Below are positions 12,030-24,300 of a stretch of DNA of 64,000 nucleotides, one piece after another (the first letter of the stretch is position 1; the number at the start of each line of letters is the position of its first letter). The notes under the pieces are model-generated. The model saw only the letters and a list, made by a program, of their open reading frames with translations, made no database searches and was not told the DNA's origin. Source of the stretch: Liolophura sinensis (Eukaryota > Mollusca > Polyplacophora > Chitonida > Chitonidae); assembly GCF_032854445.1 (NCBI RefSeq), contig NC_088296.1, forward strand, positions 20,203,853-20,267,852, given 5' to 3'. A program made the position numbers and the translations under genes.

Positions 12030-13640
12030 TTATGTATATAGACGATGAAGTTTTTGGCAATATATTTGAACGGCAACTTATAAACTAGAATGGTACACGA
12101 TTGGAATACTGATTTCACTCATTCGTCTAGAATATTCTTTGCGTTTTTCCAACACCATTGAAAAGTGTTGACTCTTTTTCTTTCATGATTCCGTCCTAAT
12201 TTCGTATTTAATTTACGTTCTTAATTCTTTCGCAGTTTCTGTTAAACGTCGGTTTGGGAAATGGCTTGACGATTATTCACCTGGAACGTCCATATTGTTC
12301 GACACGTGGTAAAGGAATGTCAGCGCATAGATTTATAGTTCACTCCTTCTCTTCTAGACAGTAAGTAAGGTAAGCGGAAAGGTTCATAGGTGGTATGTGT
12401 GATCGTCTGAAGAGGGCCACTGGTCAATACATACGATGCTTTTAGACAAACGTTTCTTACCAAGTGGATTCGACACAGGAAATCTTGGTACCAATAATGT
12501 TAGTTTTTTAATAACCCTTACCGTGTATGTGTTCTAAAAATGGCATTTAAAGAATCTTTGCCGGGAGAAATGACACACCTTCAACGCAGGATTTTATGGC
12601 CTTCATATAATGTTTATTCAATCAATTATAGCATGAAATATTTATTCATCTTTCTCCAGACAGCATTTTTGTCATTTGCTTTCTTTTTTTGCATTCCATA
12701 GTTGTCATTCTTCCTCGTTTAAATGTTTTATCCTTTTTTTTTCAATTCTTATTCTGACATTCGCCGAAAGGTAAAAAATTATGCCACGAGGCTTTGCTTT
12801 AAAAAAAAGGAAACGAATCACAGCTAAGTATGATTAATAGCCAATGGTTTAAATCCAGCCTTCAAGAAACGTTAGTTTTATCTCCAAACTTCCCAACGCT
12901 ATTACACTTCTGTAAGCCAAATGTTGCAAAATTTTAGTTAGTTTTATCTCCAAACTTCCCAACGCTATTACACTTCTGTAAGCCAAATGTTGCAAAATAT
13001 ATATACCCTTGTTGTTGGCTATACACTTCGATCTGTTACTGGCAAAATATCGCTACAGATATTCAAATTACAGTTGATATCTACAGGTCATGTCTCGTGT
13101 CTCTATGGTAAGAAATATAGGGCGAGGAGGACGCATAGATCTGACATGCAGAAAAAATCTGAAGAGAAGCGGAAAAGAAATCGGAAGAAATCCACATTGC
13201 AATTATCTTCCTGCGAATGCAAATCCAGCAAATTGACAAGCACCATCTATATCTGGTGCCCTGGTAACCATAGAAACACATCTCAGGCGAACACCTCACC
13301 GGCATTCTGTATAATTTTCGGTGCGAGAAAAATTCCTCCGCATTGTGTATGTGATTCCAGGCAAGCAGAACGTTCTGTGACATTACAGTGTAATGGAATA
13401 ACGGCTTTCAATCGATTCTTTTATGGCCGGATTACGATGAAATTTGTGCATCGTTGGACAATCTGACAGATTCATTTCACCTCCGCCATACCTAATATCA
13501 TAAAAAAATCCCGGCAATTCTTGAATGAGATCACGGGGAGCAAGATATGTCCGGGCACCAATGTCTACAGGTCTTATTAACATCACTCTAGGGACAAGGT
13601 ATTGACGGTTATTGACAACCCAGGGATCACACTTCACAAA
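12030..13640 (+). repeat. Repeat module R3 with its long upstream part, copy 2
   Basis: Collinear with copy 1. It contains a private 66-bp tandem duplication (12871-13002). The 159-codon open frame at 12987-13466 spans the R3 core. Confidence 0.85.
12871..13002. repeat. Tandem duplication of 66 bp
   Basis: gttagttttatctccaaact begins at 12871 and again at 12937, and both units end gccaaatgttgcaaaat. Copy 1 of R3 near 8240 has a single equivalent. Confidence 0.9.
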
Positions 13641-14239
13641 CGTTAATTTAATCACTGAACCAAAATGCCGTATACTAGTATTGAACTCACAATTTCCTGG
13701 AAAGAATGTTAGTGCCTAATTTTAAATCGACATAACTGGACTATTCCTGGATGGTTCATAACAAAACAATTTTCTCTCAGACATTTTATATTCCAAAATG
13801 GGACTGCAATCTTGCGAGATGAAACAAATAAATATAACAAATAATGCTAAAGAGCAGTCCGTCTGAAAGGTTAAACCTTTAAAATGAAATGCAGTAAGTC
13901 CTACATACTACGCATGGTACAAATGTGTAGGGGGCAGATGCCTTGAAACAGTTAGTACATCACATTTATTGGATGTACTAGAAAACTACCCTTGAAAATG
14001 AGTTATTTTCTTCTCGAATCCACATGGAGTCTGAGCATTACTGTCAGTTGATCCACAGTTTGCTCATTTCGTATCGCGGTACACGGCGAACGTATATATA
14101 TCTTACAATATTCCAAAACCAAAAGTATAGTCAATTCAGAAATAAACCAAGGTCAAGGGACACCCATGTCAAGTACCAGTGTGTTCACGTATGTCTCTGG
14201 TGTTTTGATCATCCACGGTACGTACACATGTATACATGC

Positions 14240-14580
14240 TTGAGGGTAAGGTCGTACTTAACAATATTTCAGTCATATGACGATAAGGAGTCATTAGGTG
14301 TGTGTATATATATATATATATATATTGCGTGTTTTTGTGGCAGGGCGAATCTATGCCGCCAAAGTGCCGCCACCACTGCAGTATCGTGTCGAAGACATCA
14401 GACACCACACCCCACCCAGTCACATTACACAGACACCAGGCCAACCTCTCAGTGTTGGGTGCCAAGCAGCATTTTTCTTCAGTCTTCGGTATCGCCCGAC
14501 TTGCGTTTGATCCCGGGTCTCTCAAATTCGAGGCGGACCCTCTAACGATTAGGTCACCGAACAGGTCCATCCACACTCGC
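14240..14580 (-). mobile_element. SINE-3, tRNA-headed, sharing the SINE-2 tail
   Basis: The left end has the SINE-2-type tail complement (gtcgtacttaacaatatttc, then catatgacgataaggag) next to an (AT)n tract. The right end, read on the minus strand, is a tRNA-like head (gtgacctaatcgttagaggg, with B box gacccgggatcaaacg). The middle differs from SINE-2. Confidence 0.72.
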
Positions 14581-15129
14581 TTTGACTAAAAATAATTTGT
14601 AATTTAAACAGGCGCCATAGTTCTATGGTGCAGGAAACAAGTAACATAAAAAAAACATATGTTCGACGTGGTCAATTAGATCACAATGTTAGATATAACA
14701 GTTGCAAGTAAAGCACAACTGAGGTACGTGTTTGATTTATCGAAAACTCATAGACTAATATGGCACAGGGTATGCATGGTGATTTCGTGCGTTGATCTGT
14801 AGCATTCATACCGTCTTACCAACACCATTGGGAGCTGTCCAATGCTTCTCTGCGCATGAATCCGCCTTAAGTTCATACTTCATATGCATTTTAGATTTTT
14901 GTTGGTTTGTGTTGAACATCGTTTTCTCAATCGGCCTTCCATGTACTGACCTGGAACGTCCGTTTTGGACAAGGGTTGATAAACTAATGTCCGTTTTGAA
15001 GTCTTTATTAGTAGAAACATCAAACAGGCGCTGGCCATGTAATACATGCCAACTGTTTAGTCATTCTAAGTCTAGTTTGAAGCTTTTTGATGGTTAGTGA
15101 AACAAAAATTAGTCCTCAACCAGTCACTT

Positions 15130-15655
15130 TCTGATAAACGTCACAACCCTCGGATAAAGAGCTATCTGTATAACGAGCTATAACCACAGTTTCGTATTTC
15201 CTTTCTGTTTCTCGACTGAACAGAAAACACCCCCGTAAGTAATGACTGCTCCCCTGACATTCGACAGAACCACTTATCACATTAAAGAGAAGCGGGAAAA
15301 GAAAATCAAGCCGTCAGCTACTTTATATTTCCTCTTCACATGACAAAGGAGCGTAGTGATCCGATCTCCTCTTCATGCTAAACCCTGTTTCCAGGGCAAC
15401 CGCACCCTTGTCAATTTTGAAAGCGAATGACGATCTCCTGCTTCGGAGGTGGGTTTTTGCAAATGAGTGATGTGTTGCTTCCATGCTTGTCGCGTTTTGC
15501 CGGCATGAAGAAGGAGTGGCTACCAAATCAGGAACACGGGATGGTAATTACCACTCGACTATGTCACACACTGATATCGACCAACTTGTCACAATACACA
15601 CTTTCAAAACGGCTAAACGAACAGGTTACACCACCGACATCTCTCTGACTTAGTG
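15130..15655 (+). repeat. Repeat module R1, copy 3
   Basis: Core at about 15425-15590. It has an X-box-like GTTTCCAGGGCAAC at 15387-15400, at the position equivalent to 3183 in copy 1. Confidence 0.85.
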
Positions 15656-15669
15656 GTGTAAAGGGCTAG

Positions 15670-15868
15670 GTCAATTTGTCCTGTTCGCAGTTTAAGCCCT
15701 TCGGGCTTCCTCTCCGGCCGTAAATGGGATGGCCAGCAACCTACCGAGGGTCGTGGGTTTCCCCGCTCAACCAGTATTACCCGGTTCACTCCCACCATAA
15801 TGCTGACCGCTGTAGTATAAGTGAAGAATTCGTGAGTACGGCGTAAAACTTAAATGAAATAAATCCAT
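15670..15868 (+). mobile_element. SINE-1, 5'-truncated copy
   Basis: Contains gggcttcctctccggccgta, cccaccataatgctgaccg and gtgagtacggcgtaaaac, then an AT-rich tail. Confidence 0.8.
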
Positions 15869-16349
15869 CAATCACCCTAGAAATCAGTAAAAACATCATT
15901 AAATCAATAAATCTTTAGGCCATCAGGACACATGTTTTAATTTAGCTCTCTTGCTCTATATCCATAAACCGTGTTTCCATGACGGGAAAAGGCCATTTCT
16001 ATTAACCTTTAACAGACCCCAATCATAATACAAGTCTCAGTTGGTAACAGTGTTTATCTCCTAATACACGTTCAGATAACTGGCCCCAGAACTTCCCTCA
16101 GGTACATTACACCAAATCCCTCAGCCTTCTTCCTGTTACCTCTAATTGTATGCTTACCCAAAACAGCATTATTTGGGAAACCTGTCGAATTTAATTTGTC
16201 CCATAAAAATATAGAATGTCTTCTGCTAAACGGGATGAATCGAACTAACTGGTAACTTGTGAAGTTTGGTTGAATTTCAAAGGCTAGTATTATAAATTCT
16301 ATCCTATGAATCACTCGAGCCATTCGTTTTCAATTCCATTAGCAATTTA

Positions 16350-16840
16350 CGGTCTCCACTCGGGCCGTAAATGGAAAGGTCTGGCTGCAACATCCTGGCG
16401 TTGCCCGATTTCTTCCCACCATAATGTCCAGTTGGTGGCGCGACCACTTCGGGAGCGGTAGATCCAGGGTCAATCCTGGGTCGAGTCATACCTCAGACTT
16501 TAAAAGACAAAGTTGCAGCTTCGTCTCTTGGCGATCAGCATAAAGGGGTTAGTGGAACTACCGGTTGACCCATATCAGTATAATGGCTCGGGCGGGGCGG
16601 CTTACTTGCCTTCGGTAAGGCGTCTCAGTGAAGCAGCACTAGATAAAAGAGCGGTGGAAATCCGTCCTGCAACAAGGAGGCACATTACATGCATTCTAAG
16701 GATTCTTTTGTCGTCATATGACTGAAAAATAGTTAAGTACAACGTTAAACCCCAATCACTCACTCCCACCATAATGCTGATCACCGTCATATATGTAAAT
16801 ATGTTTACAACATATCCATGCACAAATAAAGCCATGACGT
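16350..16840 (+). mobile_element. SINE-1 remnant split by a SINE-2 insertion
   Basis: The left part (16350-16426) ends cttcccaccataatg; the right part (16764-16840) resumes tcccaccataatgctgatc and runs to catgacgtaaatgta. The repeated TCCCACCATAATG is the target-site duplication of the nested SINE-2. Confidence 0.85.
16427..16763 (+). mobile_element. SINE-2, nearly full-length, nested in SINE-1
   Basis: The tRNA-like head is slightly 5'-truncated (agttggtggcgcgaccactt). Its anticodon-stem-like cgcttcgggagcg region is partly kept (cttcgggagcgg), and the B box reads like gggtcaatcctggg. The body has attataatgg-type and cttcggtaaggcgtctcag segments, and the 3' end is gactgaaaaatagttaag. It is flanked by a 13-bp direct repeat, 16414-16426 and 16764-16776. 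Confidence 0.9.
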
Positions 16841-16959
16841 AAATGTAGCTATTACTTTGATGAACAAAAATATAGCCTGTTTCTTGTTAGTCTTGTTGCC
16901 GCTAGCAGAAATTCCGGACAGTTTTCTATACTTCGTACCAAAAAAAGGCCACATGGTAT

Positions 16960-17345
16960 CGTTCCCATGTGCAGCGCTTAACCTCGATGGTACTGGAACT
17001 CGCGACTACATCTGTGGGTAAACGCGTAGTCTTTTTCAAACGGAGAATACTACATGACATCCCCTGCAGCTATAGTAATTTAGAAATGTTTAAGGCGATT
17101 TATCAAAGCTCTTTTATTAATCCAGACCACTGTTTCCTTCGGCAACATTTTCCCTTTTTCACAACGGACAAAAACTTTTTCATCTTTCATCTTTTTTTCT
17201 CCACAAACTGCCACCTGCCCAACGAGGAGACGATCGTGGAATACCACTGACACGGTGACCATGACAACAGCAGAGAAGGAAATCTAATGCACATGCTTGT
17301 TATTTAGCCTCTCAAAGCATTCGAGCAAAACTCTTAGCGGTTTAC
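16960..17345 (+). repeat. Repeat module R2, copy 4
   Basis: Includes gaactcgcgactacatctgt, ggcgatttatcaaagctc and caacgaggagacgatcgtgg, then X-box-like GTGACCATGACAAC at 17255-17268. Confidence 0.8.
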
Positions 17346-18011
17346 TTCTTTTATCTATGACCATTATTATCATTTGCCTGTCTTGCCCACTTTGAACATC
17401 GCCCACGCTGTAATTATAGAAATGCCAGACTGAAACTTCGTTAATTTCTCGTGATTTTCGGAGAATACATAATAGTCTTTAAGTTTCCTTGTTTCAGACT
17501 TCTTTCAGTTTTCCACACAAATATAACACATGTTGTCGTTGAAAAATTCGCGAAAAGGCTAAAAAAAACGGTGAGTAGTTTTGCTAGAGAGTTTCACGCC
17601 TTTTTAATCGTACAACGTGACACTTTGAAAAATATTAATGCCGAAAGAAGATTACACAATTTCAAAACCGCTTATAATAAAGCTACATCCCATTTTTTGC
17701 TCTTTTTTGACGTGGACATACAATTTTGGTAATCAATTCATCCATTAAATATTTATTCATCTCTAATTCTGTGAATATCATTTTTGTCACGCCTTTCTTT
17801 CCTCTCTTCTGTAGTTGTTGTTTCTTGCTGGGTATAACGGGTTCAAAGATATTCTTGTTCGATATCCTGTATCTAATGACTCCTCGTCGTCATATGGCTG
17901 AAACCTCAACGGGTACGACGTAAAACCTAAAGCATAGATACATACACATTCGATATCCTGGCCTGTTTTGACAATAAACTGACAAGTGATTATTATGTAG
18001 AAAAAATATTT

Positions 18012-18276
18012 AGTTATTTTATTTATTCCATTGGTGTTTTACGCCGTACTCAAGAATGTTTCACTTATACGACGACAACCAGCATTATGGTTTGAGGAAA
18101 CCAGGCAGTGCCCAAGGGGACACTACCAGCCGCAGGTTGCTGGAAGATCTTCCCACGTATAACCAGAAAAGAAGCCAGCATGAGCTGGACTTAAACCCAT
18201 AGCGACCGTATTGGTGGAAGGCTCCTGGGTCATTGCGCCACGCTGGCGTGCTAATGAGCTCGGCCACGGAGGCATC
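18012..18276 (-). mobile_element. SINE-1, full-length, minus orientation
   Basis: Reads on the plus strand as ttggtgttttacgccgtact through ggaagccagcatgagctgg to the head complement gagctcggccacggaggc. The head includes a recognisable A-box region. Open frames on both strands here are incidental. Confidence 0.87.
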
Positions 18277-18339
18277 CTGTTTAGCCAATATGTACGGAGC
18301 TCATCCCAAGCCACAAGTCAGGTTCATACTGTAAAGACT

Positions 18340-18870
18340 GTAACCGGTATTGCTAAGGATATTCAAATTAAAAATGGTCATGTATATGGTAAGAAGAGAA
18401 CGCCAAGATCTGGTATGAAAATAAAACATCGGAAGAGTGACAAAATAAGAAATCGAAAGAAATCCACGTTGGAATTATCTTCCTGCGAATGCAAATCAGA
18501 CAAATTACAAACACTGTCTATATCTGGTGCCCTGGTAACCATGGAAACACATCTCAGCCGAACATCTCACCGTCCTCGTGTATGCTTTTCGATGAGAGAA
18601 AAATTTTGTCAAATTGTATATGTGATTCCACGCAAGCAGAACGTTCTATGACATTACAGCGTAATGGAATAACGGCTTTCAATCGATTCTTTTATGGCGG
18701 CATTACGATGGGAATTTCAGCGTCCCAATTTGACAGATTCATTTCACTATGGCCCTATCTAACATCATAAAACGTCCGCCATGCTTCAAATGAGATCACG
18801 TAGAGAGCGTGACATCCGGGTATCAATGTCTACACGTCTTATTAACACAACTCGGGGAACGGTTATTGAC
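18340..18870 (+). repeat. Repeat module R3 core, copy 3
   Basis: Contains attatcttcctgcgaatgc, ctggtgccctggtaaccatg, cggctttcaatcgattctt and the 3' end catccgggtatcaatgtcta. A SINE-1 (18012-18276) separates it from its upstream part at about 17725-17830. Confidence 0.83.
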
Positions 18871-18959
18871 AGCATCACACCCAAATAAACGTTCATCTAT
18901 TTGATAATCAAATTGTCGTTTTCCGGACTTGAACTCACAGTAAAAAAGACAAAACATTA

Positions 18960-20230
18960 AAATATTAAACAGAATTTTTCCTGTTTCATTCAGTTTGTGA
19001 ATGTTTTTTTAGACGTTTTAAAATTTCATAAAATTTGTAGCTGTGGTACTGTTTTACGAAAACAGAGAGTTAAAAAGAGGACAAAATCTGAAAAATATTT
19101 TTCTCCATTTTTCCCTAGAATCTTTGATTTGAAAGTGTAAATAGCACATCTACCTAAACATTAATGACTTAACAATACATGAGTCGTTATTTTTTTTAAA
19201 TACATGAGTATTTTGTACGTTTTTAGTTATACTGCCAGCGTGTGTCGTCTTGTTTTTAGAAGTATTTATAACTTAGTTTTGGTCCCTACCAAAACAAATT
19301 ATTCCCTTCTAGGTCATTCCGGCCTACCGGAAAGCTTTCCTTACTGTGCTATTCAGTTGGCCACAAAGTAAACTTATTTCACCACTAATCTACGTAAAAC
19401 ACATGGAACTAAACCACAGTTCATCCACAGTTTCTGCATCCCGTAATGTCACACACTGAAAACAGATCCTAGACCATCCCCCAAAAAAGTACAAATGCCG
19501 TGGATCCTGAAATAGAACCAGGTCACCATCAACGAACTTATAGCACGGATGCTTTTACTCAAAGCAAAATAGCCTGCATATTGCAACGTTCCCCAAACCT
19601 GGGCTAGAAAGTCACCCCTATTCGAAATGTGTCTCTTCCGTAACATATACATTCCAAATCTTAGCCAAAAACTTTATTTTCTACTGCAAAGTGAAATTAT
19701 GGAACTAAAAAAAGGTTATACCCTTGAAAAAGTGAACTCACTGTTGGGTATTGGGTGACACCATCCACGAAATCATGAATCCAAATACAATGCATACCTT
19801 AGGTACATGTGCCACGAACATGAGCGGGTCTCTCCAGGCTATTTGCAATTTACCCGAGAGTAACCGGTATTGGATGAAGACCGACGTGCAAGAACATGGG
19901 ATCAAGGTTCTAGACTATCCTTGAAGAATGGCTAACGTCTTCTAGAGCATCTGAATCCCCCTAGAAAAGCATCGTTCGTGAGTCTGACGGTATCACTCTC
20001 ATTAATGCTCTCGTAATATCAATACTGTCTGTTCCAGTGACTTTATTACAGATGCACACAGAAGAGTATTACCATGGAAAATAATACCATGGAAGTGAAT
20101 GTTGGTTATATTTCCATCTCTCGTTCTCCCATATATACGATAACATTCTAGCCGATTTCTCGCCTTTGATTCAGTTTAAGGCTCTCAAAACCAAAAAAGC
20201 AGTCTTCCGACTGTCCTAACGCGATCGATG
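18960..20230. other. AT-rich spacer without recognised features
   Basis: No SINE, module or splice-supported exon seen. A few homopolymer runs only. Confidence 0.55.
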
Positions 20231-20239
20231 TTAATATTT

Positions 20240-20602
20240 ATTTATTTCTTTAGTTGATTGATGTTTTATTTATTTATTTGATTGGTGTTTTACACCGTAC
20301 TCAAGAATATTTCGCTTATACGACGGCGGCCAACATTATGTTGGGTAGAAACCGGGCACAGCCCTGGGGAAACCCACGACCATCCACAGGTTGCTGGCAG
20401 ACCTTCCCACGTACGGCCGGACAGGAAGCCAACATGAGCTGGACTTGAACTCACAGCGACCACATTGATTGGTGTTTTACGCCGTACTAAAGAATATTAC
20501 ACTTATACGTGTGGCCAGTAATATGGTTAGGGGAAATCGGGCAGAGCCCGAGAGATACTCAGGGCCGTCCGCAGGCTGCTGACAGACCTTTCCCATGGGT
20601 AC
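20240..20602 (-). mobile_element. Two head-to-tail SINE-1 copies
   Basis: The first copy (about 20240-20467) ends at agcgaccacattg. A second, more diverged copy starts at once with attggtgttttacgccgtac (about 20465) and runs to 20602. Each has its own 3' region but neither has a full tRNA head. It could be a tandem insertion or one copy landing in the other. Confidence 0.82.
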
Positions 20603-21199
20603 AAAGGGTTATTCCAACTTTCAGAGTAGTGATAAGAGTTGGAAAAATTTCCTGTCACGTCAGAGTTCCTAAACACTTATAGTATGGTCCATAAAGCCCA
20701 CCTTAGAATTCAAAAGTCTGAACGCCTTTAACTCTTTTCACAAAAATGTAAAAAAAAAAATAAATGAAAGTATATTTAAGCATAGTTTTAAGTGGTCTAT
20801 TTAGTGATGCATACTTCGATTCTTATAGGTCTTCTCCTTTAAGTGGAATTAGAACAAATAAGATACAGTGATGTTCAATGCCGTTTAAAAGACGTCACTG
20901 GACTACAATTACACAATTACTTACGTCCGGCAAGATGATCACATAGCATGGTGTCAGTACGGTTCTACCATGGTGGAACTAGTAATGGGCAAAGACATGA
21001 CTACGACATGACTACCACAGAGGATTGGTTAATGGTGTATGCTAGAAACATATCGGATTCAACACGGTGCTTCCCGGTCATTAACTCTTCGGGAGGTATT
21101 CTGTGGCCATCAGTAGTGATACTATACTATCACCGGGACAAACTGAGTTGCTACCCTCTGCCAAAAATGCCCCCGATCCTACGAAACAGGAGATAGTCG

Positions 21200-21990
21200 T
21201 TCATTGGTTTCATTAAATATTCATTCATCTGTCTGTAGAAATTTATCTCATTATTTGATTTCTCTTTCTGTCTCCCATGTTCTTTTTTTGTTATTCATGC
21301 AAACTTTCTTTAGTTATTTTTATTTCTGATATCCTCTGACAAGTTTGCCCAGAAACATTAATTTTTCACGGGGATGATTTATAACACATAGCTCCGTTTC
21401 AACAAACAGAAAACAAATAAACAAGTATATTAGTGGACTGGGGCGAAATAAAAATAAATTAATGATTAATGAATGATAAAGATTCAACTTTCAGATGGCG
21501 TTAGAAACGACAAGGGAGCATAGGAGACATGGAATACCCTGAGAACAGAAAAAATATCGGATGAAGGATAAACTGATCAGAAGAAATTCACGTTGCAATT
21601 ATCTTAGTGCGAATGGAAATCAGGTAAATTGAAATGTTCATATATCTTGTCTCGGTCGGCATGAAAACATCTCAAAGAACATCTCACCCTGTATAATTTC
21701 GATGTGCGAAGAATTCCTCCGCACTGTGCATATGACACCAGACAAGCAGAACGTTCTATGACATTACAGTGTAATGGAATAACGGCTTTCCATCGATTTC
21801 TGTATGGCTGGATTACGACAGAAATTTTCGCGTTCTTGGACAATTTGACAGATTCATTTTACTCCTAATATCATAAAAAACATCCAGGCTTCCTTTGAAT
21901 GAGATCACCTGACGGGCGCCAATGTCTTACACTTGTTATCACAACCATTCTCTGGACTGTCACTAACGGTTTTTGAGATCCCGTCATACG
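21200..21990 (+). repeat. Repeat module R3, copy 4 (diverged)
   Basis: The upstream part has attaaatattcattcatctg; the core has ttgcaattatcttagtgcga, agaacgttctatgacattac and gtaatggaataacggctttc. The X-box segment is deleted. Confidence 0.78.
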
Positions 21991-22199
21991 ATTTCTACTA
22001 ATCGATTAAAACCATACTTCTACCCGCCAAAGATTTTATTCCATCTAACAAGCTGTCTTTGTGACGTTTACAATTCAAACAAAAGACTGTCCAGAGAGAC
22101 CGACGAACGCTCCTGAAATAAAAGTACATATCTTCAGTTAGCTTACTACGTTTAACTTCACAATAAATCGACATAATTCTCTGACAAAAATAGGTCTAT

Positions 22200-22275
22200 C
22201 TGCTGTTTTTTTTTTTGTTGTTGTTGTTTTTTTTGTTTTTCTTTTGTTTTTTTTTTTGTTTTTTTTCGTTCTACT
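22200..22275. repeat. T-rich (GTTT)n/(T)n low-complexity tract
   Basis: Runs of T interrupted by G (ttttttttttgttgttgttg and similar). Low complexity only. Confidence 0.9.
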
Positions 22276-22679
22276 TTTGCTACTTCGTCTTCTTTTCTTA
22301 ATATTCCATATTGTCTATTTTCTACCTGATTTATGATGTATATAACTGGATTAAACTAACCTGTAATGTATATAACAGTATTAAACTGGATTTCTCTGTG
22401 TTGTCAAGTGACCAAAGCGAATATAACAGAAAAAAAATATAATTTCCATAGTATTTTCAAATACATACAACATATTTTTGGACGGATATATCAAATGTTA
22501 TTAATGATAATTTTTAAAAAATGGCTTAGAAGCAATAAGGAATTTGCAAGATAATTTCACGATTCATATGTGACACATTACACTCAAAAAATATTAGCAC
22601 AAAAAATGTAGATTTCACAATCTTGAGTCTTTTCTCCAAGTACCAAATTTATTGCGTAATCTACCATTTGTTCTGTTAA

Positions 22680-23640
22680 TTATTTATTTATCACTAATTC
22701 TGTCGTTATCAAGTTTTGTTACCGGTACTTGACTTCTATCCCCCTCTTCCCAATCGTTGTTTATGACTCGGCATAGCCGATTCAAACTCTATCTTTTTTT
22801 CTCGAATGCCTTATTCTGACATCGCTTTCACAAATACTGACAAGTTATTATCGTTTTGAGCGACTTTCATTTTACAAAGTTCATTTATGTCACATGGTGA
22901 TGCTTTATCAAGAAATAAACAAATTAAAGCTAAGTAGATTGAATAGTAAAACTACATGTATTATTAAATAGTACTTTAATTCCGACGTCTAAGTGGCGTC
23001 ATCTTCATCTGGAGCCTGGTGTAACCATGGTAACACTATTATCTGTTTAATCCATTGTCTGTGGAAGACAATTCTCGTTGAATGTACCGATGTAGACAGA
23101 TACACACCTAAAATTGTAGCCGACGAAAGTTATTCAAATTGCAAGCGATGTCTTTGCACAGGGATTCTTGTGTCTGTGATAGGGAATAAAGGACGATGAA
23201 ATACATAACCAAAATATATTAGAAGTCGAAAGAAATCCACATTGCAATTATATTCCTGCGAATGCAAATCATGCGAACTGACAAGTACTATCTATACCTT
23301 ATGCCCCGGTAACCATGGAAACATCTCACCTGCACTGTCTATAATTTTCGATGGGAGAAAAATTCCTCCGCATTGTGTATGTGATTCCAGGCAAGCAGAA
23401 CGTTCTGTGACATTACAGTGTAATGGAATAACGGTTTTCCATCGATTCTTTTATGGTGGTATTACGATGAAATTTGGACAGATTCATTTCACCTCCGCCA
23501 TAACTAATATCATAAAAAATCCCAGCATCCTTTTAAAGAGGTCACGTGACGGGAACAACAGTTACACGTCCTATTAACACCACTGTATGGACGGTGTGTT
23601 GACGGCTGTCGACAACCAAGGCAGAGAGAAATACACAATC
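22680..23640 (+). repeat. Repeat module R3, copy 5
   Basis: Upstream part from ttatttatttatcactaatt. A perfect palindromic GTAACCATGGTAAC at 23021-23034 and a core X-box-like GTAACCATGGAAAC at 23309-23322. The core is close to copies 1 and 2. Confidence 0.82.
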
Positions 23641-23835
23641 CGGCAGAAAGTATCTCAAGCTCACATAAACGTTCACAGAGATAAATTGCCGTGCTGTGAT
23701 CTTGAACTCACAACCCATAGACAAGAAATGTGCGTGTCATTTTCTTCTTTTGTCATTTTGCCTTATAATGAAATTCGGGCTGCGGTCTCTGAAATCGTGG
23801 AATAACTAAGATAAATTATAAAAAAAAGAAACAAT

Positions 23836-24101
23836 AAATATTTATTTATTTATTTATTTATTTATTTGATTGGTGTTTTACGCCGTACTCAAGAATATAT
23901 CAATTATACGACGCCGACCAGTATTACGGAGGGTGGAACAGGGCAGAGCCTGAGGGAAACCCACGACCATCAGCAAGTTGCTGACAGACCTTCCCACGTA
24001 CGGCCGGAGAGGAAGCCAGTATGATCTGGACTTGAACTAGCATCGACGGCATTGGTGAGAGGCTTCTGGGTCACTACGCTGGGCTAGCGCGCTAACCGAC
24101 T
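23836..24101 (-). mobile_element. SINE-1, near full-length, minus orientation
   Basis: A long (TTTA)n stretch, the complement of the tail, is followed by gattggtgttttacgccg, the body and the head complement ctagcgcgctaaccgactg. It lies just before the 60-bp satellite. Confidence 0.87.
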
Positions 24102-24300
24102 GAAAAAACATTAAACAAGAAAATTGCTTACCCTTGTTCAGCTGTGGAAACTAACGAAGACCGGACAAGAACAACAGCATGATTTTAATTAACTTATACC
24201 TTCACAGGCAAAGCGCTCTAAAGTTGCTAGTGTGGTGGATTTTTCTGTTACTCGTATATGTGGGAAACCAGGAGCAATCAAACGCTGCTGTATAGCAGCC

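Noticed and set aside
14024-14545. 173-codon plus-strand and 135-codon minus-strand frames
   Set aside because: They run through a SINE-3 and an (AT)n tract. No splice sites, no recognisable domain.
18211-18651. 146-codon frame
   Set aside because: It joins the head of an inverted SINE-1 to R3 copy 3, so it has no single evolutionary origin.
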